Origin: Mycobacterium heckeshornense | GTDB lineage: Bacteria; Actinomycetota; Actinomycetes; Mycobacteriales; Mycobacteriaceae | DNA length: 64,000 nucleotides | Assembly: GCF_016592155.1 (NCBI RefSeq) | Contig: NZ_AP024237.1 | Location: 3,286,001 to 3,350,000 of the forward strand | Direction: 5' to 3' | Shown here: positions 62,401 to 64,000 of the stretch, piece after piece | Layout: each line of letters starts with the position of its first letter | How positions within the stretch are numbered: the stretch's first letter is position 1 | Notes under the pieces: model-generated | Databases searched by the model: none | What the model was told of the DNA's origin: nothing | What the model saw: the letters and a program-made list of their open reading frames with translations, nothing else | Translations under genes and position numbers: made by a program

Positions 62401-64000
62401 TCAGCGGGGGGCTAACCGGGTAATCCAGGCCCGTGAGTCCGCCGGATCGATGACATCGTCAAGCTCAAAGGTGGTGGCGGAGGTGAGCGCCTTGCCGTGC
62501 TGATAGGCCGCCCTGACCAGTTTTTCAAACAGGCGTTGGCGCTCGACCGGATCCGCGATTGCGCCGAGCTCCTTTTTAAAACCGAGCCGTACTGCGCCTT
62601 CGAGCCCCATGCCGCCGATCTCGCCCGTTGGCCAGGCAACAGTGAAGTCTGGGGCGTGGAATGACCCACCTGCCATGGCCATCGCGCCCAGCCCATATCC
62701 CTTGCGCACGACGATCATTCCCAGCGGCACGGTCAGCCGAGCACCGACAACGAAGAGCCGACTGAACCGCCGGACGGCAGCTTGGGTTTCCACCTCCGGA
62801 CCGACCATGAAACCGGGTGTGTCGCATAGTGAAATCACCGGCAGCCCGAAGGCTTGGCAGAGGGTTAGGAAGTCGGCGAATTTGTCCGCAGCTTCGCCAT
62901 CGATGGCGCCGCCGAGATGGTGACTGTTGTTGGCCACCAACCCATATGCCGAGCCCTCGACCCGGACCAAAGCCGTCACCACACCGACCCCATAGTCGGG
63001 GCGTAGTTCTAGCGCCGAGCCGACATCCACCACTGATTCGACTGCCCGGCGGACGTCGTAAGCGTGCAACCGATTCTCCGGCACCACATGACGGGCCAGC
63101 CGCAGATCGGGCGCCTCCCAATCCTCAATGCTGCCCTGAAAATATGACAAATATTGCTTGGCCAGTGAAACCGCGTGTGCCTCGTCACGGGCAGCCAAGC
63201 CGACGACCCCATTGCGCCGCTGCACGTCGATCGGGCCGATGTCCTCGGGGCGGTACTCACCGAGCCCGCCGCCCTCGATCATCGCCGGCCCGCCCATGCC
63301 GATGTTGGCGTCGGGAGTCGCGATGATCACGTCACAAATTCCGGCCAGTGCGGCGTTGCCGGCGAAGCAGCGTCCCGACACGATCGACACCAACGGTACC
63401 CGGCCGCTCAACGCACCCAGCGCGCGGAAGGTCGGCACATCCAGCCCCGCGATGTTGCCCAGGTCGGTGTCACCGGGACGTCCGCCGCCGCCTTCGGCGA
63501 ACAGCACCACCGGAATACGTTTGCGCGCGGCCAACTCCAAGACCCGATCGGTTTTGGCGTGGTTGCGCATGCCCTGCGTGCCGGCAAGCACGGTGTAGTC
63601 GTAGGACAGCACCACCGCCTCGGCCCCGCCGATGGTCGCAAGGCCCGCGACCAGGCCGTCGGCCGGCGTGTTGATGATCAAGTCCTCTTCCGAGCGGCGG
63701 CTGCGCTGCGCGGCAATCGCTAGCGCGCCGTATTCGACGAAGCTGCCCGGGTCGACGAGGTCGGCGATGTTCTCCCGCGCGGTGCGGCGGTTTTGCTTGT
63801 GCCGCTTGGCCACTGCGTCCGGCCGGCCCGTGTCGAGGGTGAGGAGATGCCGCTGCCGCACCTCGTCGAGGTCCGCCCGTGGCCGGTCGAGATCCAGTCC
63901 GGTTACCGACTCGCCGCCTGCGCTGGGATCGGCGCGGACGAAGACCACCAGCGGATCTCCGGCTCTCACGACTTGCCCGGGCGTCACCAGGTTGCGAATG
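62401..64000 (-). CDS. Acyl-CoA carboxylase, C-terminal biotinyl end plus carboxyltransferase (5' end outside window)
   Basis: Open to the right edge. The visible 533 residues begin with IRNLVTPGQVVRAGDPLVVF, the last strand pair of a biotinyl (BCCP) domain, then an AccD-type carboxyltransferase: RTARENIADLVDPGSFVEYG, LSYDYTVLAGTQGM, GGGGRPGDTDLGNIAGLDVPTFRAL in part near residue 175, LCDTPGFMVGPEVE near 400 and AMAGGSFHAPDFTVAWPTGEIGGMG near 450. A biotinyl domain directly before the CT domain points to the single-chain BC-BCCP-CT (long-chain acyl-CoA carboxylase) type. First visible gene of the catabolic operon. Confidence 0.88.
   Translation of the reverse strand, partial: IRNLVTPGQVVRAGDPLVVFVRADPSAGGESVTGLDLDRPRADLDEVRQRHLLTLDTGRPDAVAKRHKQNRRTARENIADLVDPGSFVEYGALAIAAQRSRRSEEDLIINTPADGLVAGLATIGGAEAVVLSYDYTVLAGTQGMRNHAKTDRVLELAARKRIPVVLFAEGGGGRPGDTDLGNIAGLDVPTFRALGALSGRVPLVSIVSGRCFAGNAALAGICDVIIATPDANIGMGGPAMIEGGGLGEYRPEDIGPIDVQRRNGVVGLAARDEAHAVSLAKQYLSYFQGSIEDWEAPDLRLARHVVPENRLHAYDVRRAVESVVDVGSALELRPDYGVGVVTALVRVEGSAYGLVANNSHHLGGAIDGEAADKFADFLTLCQAFGLPVISLCDTPGFMVGPEVETQAAVRRFSRLFVVGARLTVPLGMIVVRKGYGLGAMAMAGGSFHAPDFTVAWPTGEIGGMGLEGAVRLGFKKELGAIADPVERQRLFEKLVRAAYQHGKALTSATTFELDDVIDPADSRAWITRLAPR

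Overview
The window is a piece of a high-GC actinobacterial chromosome that is clearly Mycobacterium. Gene content and order follow the M. tuberculosis block from sigA (Rv2703) to about Rv2766c almost gene for gene: sigA, sigB-ideR, PAC2/hydrolase/PhzF genes, nrdR, lexA, fadE20, hflX-dapF-miaA, miaB, recX-recA, clgR-pspA-pspM, pgsA3, argA, ftsK, rnj, dapA, thyX, dfrA and thyA. Several M. tuberculosis features are absent (no recA intein, no PE_PGRS47, no hsd/toxin-antitoxin block between thyX and dfrA). It is therefore most likely a nontuberculous mycobacterium; I do not name a species.

Layout. 1-5.8 kb: end of sigA, an inserted wax-ester-synthase-like acyltransferase, a RidA-like gene with two compensating frameshifts, small DUF genes, sigB and ideR. 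5.8-10.6 kb: DUF4192 gene, an apparent remnant of sthA, then PAC2, alpha/beta hydrolase, PhzF and nitrobindin genes. 10.6-16.1 kb: nrdR, a LexA-box-rich chiZ/lexA junction, an LGFP-repeat membrane protein and a TerC-like protein. 16.1-30.3 kb: fadE20, hflX, dapF, miaA, three tandem DMT-type membrane paralogues, DUF349 protein, miaB, recX and intein-free recA. 30.5-35.8 kb: DUF3046, glycosyltransferase-like gene, ephG, the clgR-pspA-pspM envelope-stress genes, pgsA3 and argA.

35.8-46.0 kb is an accessory block between argA and ftsK, which are neighbours in M. tuberculosis. It holds an SDR, a diacylglycerol-kinase-like gene, a small putative DNA-binding protein with a short tandem operator-like array, about 650 bp of AT-richer non-coding DNA, and a four-gene operon: FAAL-ACP-thioester reductase, ferritin-like di-iron PF10118 protein, EphD-like hydrolase-SDR fusion, and PDR/VanB-type reductase. 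Its logic (acid activation and reduction to aldehyde, a di-iron oxidation step, a dedicated electron donor) suggests an uncharacterised fatty aldehyde or lipid modification pathway. This is the best candidate for a new system in the window.

46.0-57.3 kb returns to the conserved backbone: ftsK, mycofactocin-type SDR, methyltransferase, rnj, dapA, thyX, a DivIVA-like coiled-coil gene, dfrA, thyA, dienelactone hydrolase. 57.4-64.0 kb is a minus-strand fatty-acid/acyl-CoA catabolic operon (fused acyl-CoA carboxylase, two SDRs, phosphotransferase-like kinase, two acyl-CoA dehydrogenases).

Three intergenic junctions (miaA-dapF, thyA-dfrA, SDR-SDR) carry MIRU-like elements with tiny ORFs overlapping their neighbours at ATGA/TTGA/GTGA sites. 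The miaA-dapF element is a perfect 56-bp tandem duplication. Regulatory sites visible are five LexA boxes, matching ECF-sigma promoters at sigB and clgR, and a strong terminator after sigB. I recognised no tRNA, rRNA, IS element or CRISPR array.
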